DNA of 64,000 nucleotides from Membranipora membranacea (taxonomy: Eukaryota > Bryozoa > Gymnolaemata > Cheilostomatida > Membraniporidae): contig OU612071.1 in the NCBI GenBank assembly GCA_914767715.1, positions 23,495,681-23,559,680 on the forward strand, in the 5' to 3' direction. Positions within the stretch are counted from its first letter, which is position 1, and each line of letters opens with the position of its first letter. Positions 1 to 11,236 of the stretch are shown here, one piece after another. Both the position numbers and the translations under genes were made by a program. The notes below the pieces were generated by a model. That model worked only from the letters and a program-made list of their open reading frames with translations, was not told the origin of the DNA and made no database searches.

Positions 1-3000
1 GGGCAAGTGGGGGCAAGTGGGGGCAAGTGGGGGCAAGTGGGGGCAAGTGGGGGCAAGTGGGGGCAAGTGGGGGCAAGTGGGGGCAAGTGGGGGCAAGTGG
101 GGGCAAGTGGGGGCAAGTGGGGGCAAGTGGGGGCAAGTGGGGGCAAGTGGGGGCAAGGGGGGGCAAGTGGGGGCAAGTGGGGGCAAGTGGGGGCAAGTGG
201 GGGCAAGTGGGGGCAAGTGGGGGCAAGTGGGGGCAAGTGGGGGCAAGTGGGGGCAAGTGGGGGCAAGTGGGGGCAAGTGGGGGCAAGTGGGGGCAAGTGG
301 GGGCAAGTGGGGGCAAGTGGGGGCAAGTGGGGGCAAGTGGGGGCAAGTGGGGGCAAGTGGGGGCAAGTGGGGGCAAGTGGGGGCAAGTGGGGGCAAGTGG
401 GGGCAAGTGGGGGCAAGTGGGGGCAAGTGGGGGCAAGTGGGGGCAAGTGGGGGCAAGTGGGGGCAAGTGGGGGCAAGTGGGGGCAAGTGGGGGCAAGTGG
501 GGGCAAGTGGGGGCAAGTGGGGGCAAGTGGGGGCAAGTGGGGGCAAGTGGGGGCAAGTGGGGGCAAGTGGGGGCAAGTGGGGGCAAGTGGGGGCAAGTGG
601 GGGCAAGTGGGGGCAAGTGGGGGCAAGTGGGGGCAAGTGGGGGCAAGTGGGGGCAAGTGGGGGCAAGTGGGGGCAAGTGGGGGCAAGTGGGGGCAAGTGG
701 GGGCAAGTGGGGGCAAGTGGGGGCAAGTGGGGGCAAGTGGGGGCAAGTGGGGGCAAGTGGGGGCAAGTGGGGGCAAGTGGGGGCAAGTGGGGGCAAGTGG
801 GGGCAAGTGGGGGCAAGTGGGGGCAAGTGGGGGCAAGTGGGGGCAAGTGGGGGCAAGTGGGGGCAAGTGGGGGCAAGTGGGGGCAAGTGGGGGCAAGTGG
901 GGGCAAGTGGGGGCAAGTGGGGGCAAGTGGGGGCAAGTGGGGGCAAGTGGGGGCAAGTGGGGGCAAGTGGGGGCAAGTGGGGGCAAGTGGGGGCAAGTGG
1001 GGGCAAGTGGGGGCAAGTGGGGGCAAGTGGGGGCAAGTGGGGGCAAGTGGGGGCAAGTGGGGGCAAGTGGGGGCAAGTGGGGGCAAGTGGGGGCAAGTGG
1101 GGGCAAGTGGGGGCAAGTGGGGGCAAGTGGGGGCAAGTGGGGGCAAGTGGGGGCAAGTGGGGGCAAGTGGGGGCAAGTGGGGGCAAGTGGGGGCAAGTGG
1201 GGGCAAGTGGGGGCAAGTGGGGGCAAGTGGGGGCAAGTGGGGGCAAGTGGGGGCAAGTGGGGGCAAGTGGGGGCAAGTGGGGGCAAGTGGGGGCAAGTGG
1301 GGGCAAGTGGGGGCAAGTGGGGGCAAGTGGGGGCAAGTGGGGGCAAGTGGGGGCAAGTGGGGGCAAGTGGGGGCAAGTGGGGGCAAGTGGGGGCAAGTGG
1401 GGGCAAGTGGGGGCAAGTGGGGGCAAGTGGGGGCAAGTGGGGGCAAGTGGGGGCAAGTGGGGGCAAGTGGGGGCAAGTGGGGGCAAGTGGGGGCAAGTGG
1501 GGGCAAGTGGGGGCAAGTGGGGGCAAGTGGGGGCAAGTGGGGGCAAGTGGGGGCAAGTGGGGGCAAGTGGGGGCAAGTGGGGGCAAGTGGGGGCAAGTGG
1601 GGGCAAGTGGGGGCAAGTGGGGGCAAGTGGGGGCAAGTGGGGGCAAGTGGGGGCAAGTGGGGGCAAGTGGGGGCAAGTGGGGGCAAGTGGGGGCAAGTGG
1701 GGGCAAGTGGGGGCAAGTGGGGGCAAGTGGGGGCAAGTGGGGGCAAGTGGGGGCAAGTGGGGGCAAGTGGGGGCAAGTGGGGGCAAGTGGGGGCAAGTGG
1801 GGGCAAGTGGGGGCAAGTGGGGGCAAGTGGGGGCAAGTGGGGGCAAGTGGGGGCAAGTGGGGGCAAGTGGGGGCAAGTGGGGGCAAGTGGGGGCAAGTGG
1901 GGGCAAGTGGGGGCAAGTGGGGGCAAGTGGGGGCAAGTGGGGGCAAGTGGGGGCAAGTGGGGGCAAGTGGGGGCAAGTGGGGGCAAGTGGGGGCAAGTGG
2001 GGGCAAGTGGGGGCAAGTGGGGGCAAGTGGGGGCAAGTGGGGGCAAGTGGGGGCAAGTGGGGGCAAGTGGGGGCAAGTGGGGGCAAGTGGGGGCAAGTGG
2101 GGGCAAGTGGGGGCAAGTGGGGGCAAGTGGGGGCAAGTGGGGGCAAGTGGGGGCAAGTGGGGGCAAGTGGGGGCAAGTGGGGGCAAGTGGGGGCAAGTGG
2201 GGGCAAGTGGGGGCAAGTGGGGGCAAGTGGGGGCAAGTGGGGGCAAGTGGGGGCAAGTGGGGGCAAGTGGGGGCAAGTGGGGGCAAGTGGGGGCAAGTGG
2301 GGGCAAGTGGGGGCAAGTGGGGGCAAGTGGGGGCAAGTGGGGGCAAGTGGGGGCAAGTGGGGGCAAGTGGGGGCAAGTGGGGGCAAGTGGGGGCAAGTGG
2401 GGGCAAGTGGGGGCAAGTGGGGGCAAGTGGGGGCAAGTGGGGGCAAGTGGGGGCAAGTGGGGGCAAGTGGGGGCAAGTGGGGGCAAGTGGGGGCAAGTGG
2501 GGGCAAGTGGGGGCAAGTGGGGGCAAGTGGGGGCAAGTGGGGGCAAGTGGGGGCAAGTGGGGGCAAGTGGGGGCAAGTGGGGGCAAGTGGGGGCAAGTGG
2601 GGGCAAGTGGGGGCAAGTGGGGGCAAGTGGGGGCAAGTGGGGGCAAGTGGGGGCAAGTGGGGGCAAGTGGGGGCAAGTGGGGGCAAGTGGGGGCAAGTGG
2701 GGGCAAGTGGGGGCAAGTGGGGGCAAGTGGGGGCAAGTGGGGGCAAGTGGGGGCAAGTGGGGGCAAGTGGGGGCAAGTGGGGGCAAGTGGGGGCAAGTGG
2801 GGGCAAGTGGGGGCAAGTGGGGGCAAGTGGGGGCAAGTGGGGGCAAGTGGGGGCAAGTGGGGGCAAGTGGGGGCAGTGGGGGCAAGTGGGGGCAAGTGGG
2901 GGCAAGTGGGGGCAAGTGGGGGCAAGTGGGGGCAGTGGGGGCAGTGGGGGCAAGTGGGGGCAAGTGGGGGCAAGTGGGGGCAAGTGGGGGCAAGTGGGGG

Positions 3001-3083
3001 CAGTGGGGGCAAGTGGGGGCAAGTGGGGGCAAGTGGGGGCAGTGGGGGCAAGTGGGGGCAAGTGGGGGCAAGTGGGGGCAAGG
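1..3083. repeat. 10-bp G-rich satellite array
   Basis: About 300 tandem copies of GGGCAAGTGG, running in from the left edge, so the true length is unknown. Copies are almost identical up to about 2870; the one substitution noticed is T to G at 158. In the last 210 bp five copies have lost one A and become 9-mers (near 2871, 2929, 2938, 2999 and 3038), so decay is concentrated at the array edge. Each unit supplies a run of five G separated by CAAGT, giving strong strand asymmetry. All three plus-strand frames stay open because a 10-bp unit without stop codons cycles through every frame. I do not regard it as coding. Confidence 0.98.
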
Positions 3084-4043
3084 GCGAAGGGCTGGGGCCC
3101 TCCTTGCGCGTCCAGCTTCCCCCGCACCGAATATGGGCCGCGCTGCGAAGGGCTGGGGCCCTCCTTGCGCGTCCAGCTTCCCCCGCACCGAATATGGGCC
3201 GCGCTGCGAAGGGCTGGGGCCCTCCTTGCGCGTCCAGCTTCCCCCGCACCGAATATGGGCCGCGCTGCGAAGGGCTGGGGCCCTCCTTGCGCGTCCAGCT
3301 TCCCCCGCACCGAATATGGGCCGCGCTGCGAAGGGCTGGGGCCCTCCTTGCGCGTCCAGCTTCCCCCGCACCGAATATGGGCCGCGCTGCGAAGGGCTGG
3401 GGCCCTCCTTGCGCGTCCAGCTTCCCCCGCACCGAATCTGGGCCGCGCTGCGAAGGGCTGGGGCCCTCCTTGCGCGTCCAGCTTCCCCCGCACCGAATAT
3501 GGGCCGCGCTGCGAAGGGCTGGGGCCCTCCTTGCGCGTCCAGCTTCCCCCGCACCGAATATGGGCCGCGCTGCGAAGGGCTGGGGCCCTCCTTGCGCGTC
3601 CAGCTTCCCCCGCACCGAATATGGGCCGCGCTGCGAAGGGCTGGGGCCCTCCTTGCGCGTCCAGCTTCCCCCGCACCGAATATGGGCCGCGCTGCGAAGG
3701 GCTGGGGCCCTCCATGCGCGTCCAGCTTCCCCCGCACCGAATATGGGCCGCGCTGCGAAGGGCTGGGGCCCTCCTTGCGCGTCCAGCTTCCCCCGCACCG
3801 AATATGGGCCGCGCTGCGAAGGGCTGGGGCCCTCCTTGCGCGTCCAGCTTCCCCCGCACCGAATATGGGCCGCGCTGCGAAGGGCTGGGGCCCTCCTTGC
3901 GCGTCCAGCTTCCCCCGCACCGAATATGGGCCGCGCTGCGAAGGGCTGGGGCCCTCCTTGCGCGTCCAGCTTCCCCCGCACCGAATATGGGCCGCGCTGC
4001 GAAGGGCTGGGGCCCTCCTTGCGCGTCCAGCTTCCCCCGCACC
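3084..4043. repeat. 61-bp GC-rich satellite array
   Basis: About 15.7 head-to-tail copies of a 61-bp unit start directly where the 10-bp satellite ends. Each unit begins GCGAAGGGCTGGGGCCC and contains GCACCGAATATGGGCCGCGC. Copies are nearly identical; single-base variants are visible near 3438 (GAATCTGGG in place of GAATATGGG) and near 3713 (CCATGCGCG in place of CCTTGCGCG). The array ends in a short CCGCACC duplication next to a retrotransposon fragment. GC content is far above the rest of the window. The open frames across it are by-products of a stop-free unit. Confidence 0.97.
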
Positions 4044-4762
4044 CGCACCTTCCCCCAAACATCAACTGTGTAAACCCAGAATTCAAGGGAGTGTTTCGAT
4101 ATGACATCATGCATTTCTCATGATCACCGCATTTTCGAAACATTCTCTTGACAACACCTACAGATCTTTCAGCCAAACCGTTATATTGCGGGTAACGAGT
4201 GCTACTCGTTGCATGACTAAAGCCATAGTCACTCCCAAACTGTCGGAATTCAGCGCTTTTATACCCCGGACCATTGTCACCTCGTAGGTTTTTAGGGACT
4301 GCAAGAGTACAAAATACTTTCTTGAAGGCACCTATAATCCTTAGACTCGTCTGCGCTGATATAGGCACAGCCTCAATCCACTTACTATAAATGTCTACAA
4401 GAATGCAGTACAATTTATTTTCGAACACCATAACGTCAGATGCGATCTCAATCCAAGGCCCCATTGGCAGTGAAGTTTCATGACACGGCTCATGTTTAAC
4501 TCTCATGTCTTTGATACAAACATCACATTGAGCCACCAGACCACCTGTTGAGTGAGTGCATGTGCCCTATCAATATAGGCACTACGCAAACTAGCAGGTA
4601 AGTAAAGTCTGACAGCAAACATAAGAGAACCTTTGTGCACAGACAACTTATGACGACAAGTATATAAACACCTCAATTCACCTCTTAACTACTTGTATCT
4701 TGGCCAACCATCGACCAGATATTCTTTGCATTTAAATGCGAATTCATCAGTCACATTGGCTT
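4044..4762 (-). pseudogene. Ty3/gypsy-like integrase fragment (pol remnant)
   Basis: Conceptual translation of the minus strand gives a retrotransposon integrase. From right to left: a linker with EYLVDGWPRYK; a degraded zinc-binding part ending HSTGGLVAQCDVC; then a catalytic core with WIEIASD (first Asp), LRGDNGPGYKS (second Asp), HATSSTRYPQYNGLAERS (catalytic Glu in AER) and YRNTPLNSGFTQLMFGG. All three catalytic acidic residues are present. The copy is dead: there is a stop just after GWPRYK and a frameshift between the linker and the zinc-binding segment. It is cut off on the left at the 61-bp satellite and on the right at a CR1-like fragment. The family follows from the DDE spacing and the NGLAER signature. 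Confidence 0.88.
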
Positions 4763-6293
4763 CAAACAACTTTTCTTGACTTTTTGTCGGCATTCAACAC
4801 AATACATGCACCAGATTTAATCTCAGAACTATCTCATCTTGACTCAAATGTAACTGAATGTGTATACAGTTTTCTAACCAAGCTTACTCAAAGAACAATA
4901 GCTGACGGCTTAATGCCCACACAGATCATGACTAGCACTGGCACTCTCCAGGGTTGTTGCTTATCCCCCCTTCTGATTTCTATGTACATACAAATAAGAT
5001 TACCTCTGATTTGAGTAATGTATCTTGCAGATGCCACCTGCATCATTGGCTGCATAGGCAATCAGTCAGATCTTCGTTCCTATTTTGATGAGATTAGTAG
5101 AATATCCAAGCTATGCAGTGATTTGAATCTTGAATCTTGAAATTAAATTGTCAAGTTTTTGAGTTATTTCGTCAGTATGGATCTTATTTTGGAGGCTAGC
5201 GTTTGGATATTCTCGCAACATTTTGCACAAACTATAAAGCATTGCATGCAGTATTTTTGGGTAAATCTGAAATGAGCAAGGCTTTGTCGGCAGGAAGAGA
5301 CCATTGCTCCATTGTAATCTTATTTAAACAGAGCAAACAAGCACAGCTGCCTGAAATGAAAATCACTCGTTTTCACGTCATAGATTGTGTTGTACAGCGG
5401 TTCTTATAATATTTTCTTTGACATGGGCTCATAACAGAAATAATGGTTGTTTTGATTAGCGGTCTGAACTCATCAAATAGTGTGCATTCAAATTATTAAA
5501 CTTTCTTTGAACTTTTATGTCATCAACAGACTTAGTGACATAGTCATTTACTTGCAAAATTTGTCATCTAACCACAATAGTCACTAATACTACTGTATTT
5601 CCCTAACAACAGGCTCATCACAAAGCGACTGGACTAGTTGTGCTGTGCATGAGTAGGCAACTCAATAATGTTAACTTATAACCCCCAAACCTAACAGACC
5701 AAGTAACCCTGAAGACTTATTTTCATGCAAATGCAAGTGTGATAGCTGTCTTAATCTGATTTCAAGCTCAGAAATGATACCAAGATACCTGTTCCCTTTA
5801 CAAACACTTTAAACCCTATACTAAGACACAAGAAATGATGTTTTCAACTCCGCTTGTCAATCCTAATACTACAGCAGCTGTTTTTTAATGATACCAATAT
5901 TACTATTGTGAAAAAGTGAGATATCTTGGCATCACAGTTGATGAAAATTTACGTTTTCAAGAACATGTGCAATCAATGATGGCAACAGCCTCGCAAATGA
6001 GGTATATTGTATAAAGTTTTGTGTACCTCAGTTCCAAGCCTTTCTAATATGTTATTTAAAAGTTATATTGTATCTCTACAATACTCTCAATACTTACTTA
6101 CATCAATCTATGCAAGTGATAAGAAGCACATATGTAAACTTGTTAAATGCGCTATTAAGCTAGGTATCGAGCACCCTGATGTCGATGCTCTGATGACCAC
6201 TCAAACTCAGATACATACACGATGAAGACCACTTTATAAATGAGTTCCTAAATAAATGCTCTTCAGGACGTTACCGCACCATTAAAGTGGCTT
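4763..6293 (+). pseudogene. CR1/L2-like non-LTR reverse transcriptase, interrupted
   Basis: The first part (about 4763-5137) translates as a reverse transcriptase palm with FLDFLSAFNTI, then STGTLQGCCLSPLL, then LADATCIIGC where YADD is expected, so one catalytic Asp is lost. The frame resumes near 5905 with KVRYLGITVDENLRF and, after a stop and frameshift near 6010, continues through KLGIEHPDVDALMTT and a C-terminus ending RYRTIKVA before a TGA at about 6291. The roughly 765 bp between (5138-5902) has no recognisable reverse transcriptase and may be an insertion. The family matches the minus-strand copy at 39.76-40.31 kb closely, for example CIIGCI.NQ.DL.SYF.EI.RISK. The upstream endonuclease is missing. 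It is not functional. Confidence 0.85.
5138..5902. other. Unidentified segment splitting the reverse transcriptase
   Basis: This AT-rich stretch separates two parts of one reverse transcriptase that are adjacent in the family. I see no convincing coding potential and no clear terminal repeats. It may be a later insertion or highly decayed element sequence. Confidence 0.45.
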
Positions 6294-7652
6294 GACGGGT
6301 ATATAAGGCCCAGTCAATGTAAAGCGATCACCCAGCCATATCAAATTCAAATCGGGTTAGCAGCATTCAAATTCCTCCGGCTTTTTCGGAAATAAGAGGA
6401 GCAGTAGTGGTTTTTTTTAATGGGAATCGGATGTACTAATGCGGAATTGTGTGATACACTTGCCCAATAAAGTTTTATTCCAAAAATCACATTGGAAAGT
6501 GGTGAAAATACATCAAAACTGCCCAGTCCCAATAATTTCAAATCATCCGCTTCAAATTTTACGGGCTCTTATTGGTCAATTTTGACGTCTATGATTGATG
6601 AGTCAGAGGTTGCCTAGATACCGTTGTCATGATTGAAATTGGCCGTTGTAATCCTATAATCCCAGGTGTGATGAGCCAACATAACAATAGCTATATCATA
6701 CGCTGCTATTCAACTTTATTTATAGGTGTCTGCAAATCACAATTTCTTATATAAGGCACTTGACCACTTGAGAAAAATATCAAGTGCTTGACATGTAAAA
6801 CCCGAATGCAACGTCAACTGGCCAGTCTCCGCCTCTAATTACACTGATCAGCCAATGGTCTTGCCTGTCACTACACATGATTAATCCCCGTGCACCCCCT
6901 TGCCCGCACTCCACTTTAAGTACAGAGTTGCCAGGGGTCGAGACTGCTTTTATGACATCTGACTCACACACTTAAAAATATTCTTGTTTGACTTGTACCA
7001 CAGAGACCTGATTTTTCTATGTATTGTCTTCTGCCAGTGTATACACCGAATTTCACGGATTTATTGTCAGTGATAGCAATAAATCCCTCCATCCAACATC
7101 TTGTAAGGTCAGCTTGAGAAATTCTAACAGGGAAAATTTGGTACCCGCCTAACCGTGTGACTTATATGGTACAATAGCACCTGCCTAGCACCGAATAAAG
7201 CGCTGTAAATCTAGTTCGATAAGCATAGACAGTCTAGGGTAAATATAGCTGGTAATTTGAGGATATGCAGCATGAGGAACATTCTAGTTGATCAAAATAT
7301 TACATCCTAAAAAATAACTAGCTGCTAACAATCAAGCACTGGTCTTAAACAAACGTTGGGGAAATACTATGAAATTACTCAACTACATCTCAATATTTGA
7401 ACTGAAATCAAACTCACAGCTCAGTGAAGAGTCATACTATGGAATTATCTGTAGGTATAGCCTGCAGTCAGTCACCTGTTCTAAGTTCTCAACTATGGAT
7501 ATCAGACCCAAATCTTCAGTGTACCTTCAAGTAGGCCTACTGCAATCTACAAATATCAAAATGGTTTGTCTTAGTTAAAATACTAGTCAAACAGTTCTCA
7601 AAACTGGTGAACATGGATTTTAGACTTCTACAGCAGCAAGATTCATCTACAG
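6294..7652. other. Non-coding stretch, nothing recognised
   Basis: AT-rich sequence. The first part may include the 3' untranslated region of the preceding non-LTR element. Short open frames on both strands show no domain or motif I recognise. Confidence 0.5.
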
Positions 7653-8542
7653 CAGCTGTGGGCAACCTGCGGCCTTTTTGCCAGTGCGGCCTAATGGGTA
7701 ATATTTTGCGGCCTAATTGTGGCCTTATGCCTGTAAAACTTTTTATACATTATTTTTTATTCCCCTTTTTTTATGTGGAGAACCAAGTATGCATAGCGCT
7801 CTGTAAGCTCAAAATATTTCTAAATAGGCTAGTCACGCATATAGCTTAGCTTCCCAGCCACTCTTACTACTTTATCAAGTTGTTGTTCTTTCGAAATAAC
7901 ACAAAACAGTGACCTTTGGATGTTAAAATTACAAGTTTCTCTAACATTATAGTAATTTTTTTTTTGGAAAACAGTCTCTGTGGACAAAAATTCCCTTTGC
8001 GACAAGTGATCCTGCATCATGGCTGACATGTTCCATATTGAATTCTTCATTTCACAATCATTTGCGAAAATTTCCCTCCTTTGAGAGAGGGCGGGAGCTG
8101 TGAGGTGAAAACTTTGGTAGGACACGAAAAATATTTAAAAAAAATTTTTCGCTCCGCGAAAATACTTCCTTCTCCATCAAAACAGTCCTATATGAACTTT
8201 ATTTACACTTTGACCCCTGGGAGGGCGCTACAGCACCCCTCCCGCACCCACCCTCCTCTTTGTCTTACACATGAAACATGGAGATACAGACATGTACACA
8301 ATCAAATCATGAGTTAAAATGACATCACAAAACTCAAGAAGATTAGATAAACCAGTATTTCTGCTGAGTTGATGGTTTTATACAGCAGTTTTTAGACATG
8401 AATCTGTTTCGGTTTTTACACAAGTGGAAATGCCAATATTGCTACTCTCGTTCCAATTTTATCCCCGAAAAATATGTTGCGGCCTTTTGAATTGATCTGG
8501 CGTAAAATGTGGCCTTTTTCAAGAAAAGGTTGCCCACCCATG
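7653..8542. mobile_element. Non-autonomous hAT-like element, 890 bp
   Basis: The left end CAGCTGTGGGCAACCTGCGG matches, in inverted orientation, the right end, whose reverse complement reads CATGGGTGGGCAACCTTTTC. The subterminal regions are rich in GCGGCC/GGCC-type words on both sides. The flanking octamers ATCTACAG (7645-7652) and ATCGATAG (8543-8550) agree at 6 of 8 positions, consistent with a decayed 8-bp target duplication, the size typical of hAT elements. No hAT transposase motif is visible inside, so this looks like a non-autonomous copy. Confidence 0.72.
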
Positions 8543-9248
8543 ATCGATAGCAACAAACAAGTATGACAGTTTAGTTAGTACCCAATCAGCCATAATTCTA
8601 CCTAGCTGCTGATGTTATACACCACTAGTTGACAGCTGTGGTCATCACTAGGTGACAGCTAGATTTCATCCTCATCTTAGTGGGTGGCCTGATGCTGAGC
8701 ATCAAGCTACCTTACAATTTGATCTAGATAATGGTGTTACTGCTTCTCTAAAAAAGTACAGGTGAGAATAGCTGCGAAATCAATTCAAATTCAGTGCTTT
8801 GCATCCCCCCCCCCCACAAGTGTCAGCAATGAGCTGTTTTGTTTAACATATTTTAGGTATGAGAATAATAACAATAGTTTTTCCTACCTGCTGTCCTACA
8901 GTGATGTGTTTCTTCGTACACATCCTGTTAAACACACAACCATCAATGACTGCTGGATGAAAAAATCCACCTATGCCTGGCTCTCCTGTCATGTTCTTCT
9001 CTGTGTGTAGGAGAAAACAGACATTCACAGTTTAGTTATTATGCTATTTGAACAACACTATTCACATCTACACAGTAGTCAATAATATTTGCTATAGTGT
9101 AATCAAAGTATTAGTAATCTTTGGTGTAATGAGTGAAAGACAAGATTATGTAACATTATGACGATGACAAAAGCCAATTCATGAGATGTTAGGCCAAAAT
9201 TCATTGAAATCCTAACAAGCTATTCTCAGCTATTTTTTCTTTTTCATA
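8543..9248. other. Non-coding stretch with a C homopolymer
   Basis: Contains a run of about 12 C near 8807. No gene or element boundaries recognised. Confidence 0.5.
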
Positions 9249-9545
9249 GAAAACCAACCACTGACAAGTAAGATGAAAACAAAAGACTCTAGTCCTGACC
9301 AATCTGGCTACTCAGACCACCACCTTATAACCTTCGAACTCTACGACAAAGCCCCTGTTTCTCACGCTATAAGTAACAACAACACCCTCCCATATCATAT
9401 ATTCAAAAATGCAAAAATTTCTGAGATGAGATAGAAAACTCAAACCATCCACTTGGATATCCATGCAGAGAAACGGTTTGGGAGATATCACATAGGCAAA
9501 ACCTAGCCGACAGTATCCTACTGATGAAAACCTAGACAGGGCTCG
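9249..9545 (+). pseudogene. Non-LTR retrotransposon endonuclease C-terminus remnant
   Basis: The plus-strand translation contains YSDHHLITFEL, the end of an apurinic/apyrimidinic-type endonuclease domain of non-LTR retrotransposons, where SDH is the conserved C-terminal catalytic motif. About 60 codons are open before a stop near 9433. After a frameshift, coding-like sequence with WDEIENSNHPLGYPC continues for about 35 codons. No reverse transcriptase follows, so this is a truncated, dead fragment. The family cannot be settled from this short piece. Confidence 0.6.
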
Positions 9546-10798
9546 GAAGCAATCAAAATACTGTGATTTTTTTGTTAACTGTGATTACAAATCTTATATA
9601 AGAGCATGCATGAAATTAACATTTAAATAATCAGAGGAACTGCTCTGGCTTGTAAGCTTCAAAATGAGCCCAAGAACAGCTCAATTGGTCAATCAGGACT
9701 GAAGTTGTAACTTATCCAAGTAAGGCCTTGCTGACGCTCCCTCGAGGACCTTGCGCAGGGGGTTTGATCAATGAACTAGGTTTAGTTCATTGGTGTGATG
9801 TCATAGACATACATTTTGCGTATATGCCTAGCATTAGAAACTTTGGAAACGAGTTGAAATCCACAATAGCTCCTGAGTAATTAGAGATTAAATAGAGATT
9901 AACTCAAAGCAAAAAGTCGAAGGATATTAACACATTTTTTGTGGTTTCACTTTGACAGTTCCATATACATAAAAATAACGAATATTGCTCAAAAACCCTG
10001 ATGTGACCTTACACCCAGGCTTTCCGATATAATGAGCGATTATTGAAAGGGTCTACTTCAATACCTCATAACACAGCTTGTCATGAGGTCTAGTTTTCAA
10101 CCTATTTAAACCAATTGCATTCATTTTTAACTGTATTACAAAGTCACACTCTGTGAAACACTAGCTAGAATGGGGCAAATTACACTTATCACATAATAAT
10201 TAACAAAAAAAACAAAATTTTAAGAGCTTCAGCGAGATGGGTGCGGCAGTGTGACGCCGGCAGGAGACTTTCAGGGACCAACCCAGCGTGCAAGGTGATG
10301 CACAACCAGATATAGAGCCCAGCCATCTTGTCATGTATGTCTAAAGCGACAGAGCGATTTAAGTCTGCCTGTAGTCTGATTATCTCTTGTACATTGCTGC
10401 CAAATTAAACCAGGATCAAACAACATTCAGACAGAAACATCAAAACCAGTCACACATCTATACGGTCTAATTTGTTACACAGGCAGCGTACCTGAGTTAT
10501 TTAGGCTTCAAACATGAACACGTTCTCTACACAATCCAAGCCAACAATGGGTCAATGACATGCAGCTGGGTTTTGAGGTACTGGAGCAAACGAACAAACA
10601 TCATGGCCGACACCAATATAACTTTGGAAACACTGCGACAATGAGCAGTCAACACTAAACCCTCTGCACACTCCTACCAACCAGGCCCTTCCTCGAACCC
10701 ACACCACCAGTAGCAATTTGTTATAAGCAGCAACAAAAAGCAGTTAAATAGTTATTTGCAACAGATAACCCATAAGTATTAGGCCTACTTCTTTGTGT
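9546..10798. other. Non-coding stretch
   Basis: Contains a short hairpin near 9768-9793 (CAATGAACTAGG and its near complement TTTAGTTCATTG) and a moderately GC-richer patch at 10230-10720. No coding motif was recognised on either strand. Confidence 0.45.
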
Positions 10799-11236
10799 GC
10801 AAATACAGCAAATATTATTTGCAACTTTTGCATATCATCAAATGTTCTGTCCAAATGACCATTATTGTGGCCTAACAAAGTTTTTTTGAAAGTACTCACA
10901 TACGAAGCCGCTTTCATTAGCCATGGTGCACACAGGAAATGCCAATAGATTTTTTTCCTGCAACTTCGTTTTTCTTGAATTTAACGCAAAAGAATGCCAA
11001 AAAACAGCTATTTTTTGGGACTTTTGAGGTGTTTTTGGCCATTCTTTTGCGTTAAATTCAAGAAAAACGAAGATGCAGTGAAAAAATCTGTTGGCATTTC
11101 CTGTGTGCACCATGGGTAATAAAAGCGGCTTCGTATGTGAGAACTTTCAAAAAAACTTTGTTTGGCCACAATAATGGTCATTTGGACAGCACATTTGACG
11201 TTATGCAATAGTTGCGAAAAATATCAGGTGTATTCG
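10799..11236. repeat. Long imperfect palindrome (fold-back element)
   Basis: The left arm (about 10799-11003) and right arm (about 11035-11236) are inverted copies around a loop of about 30 bp. The best-matched blocks are CCAAATGACCATTATTGTGG opposite CCACAATAATGGTCATTTGG, and TTTTTCTTGAATTTAACGC opposite GCGTTAAATTCAAGAAAAA. Similarity fades toward the outer ends. No internal gene. It resembles a fold-back transposon or MITE; no target duplication was established. Confidence 0.85.

Noticed and set aside
1-3083. Direct repeats that could suggest a CRISPR array or telomere
   Set aside because: There are no spacers, the unit is only 10 bp, and it is not a known telomeric repeat. The surrounding DNA is animal-like.
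7-4123. Three overlapping open frames of about 1350 codons on the plus strand (GASGGKWGQ repeats followed by a Pro/Ala/Arg-rich part)
   Set aside because: They follow only from stop-free 10-bp and 61-bp satellite units whose lengths are not multiples of three, so all frames stay open. There is no start context, no intron structure and no natural composition.
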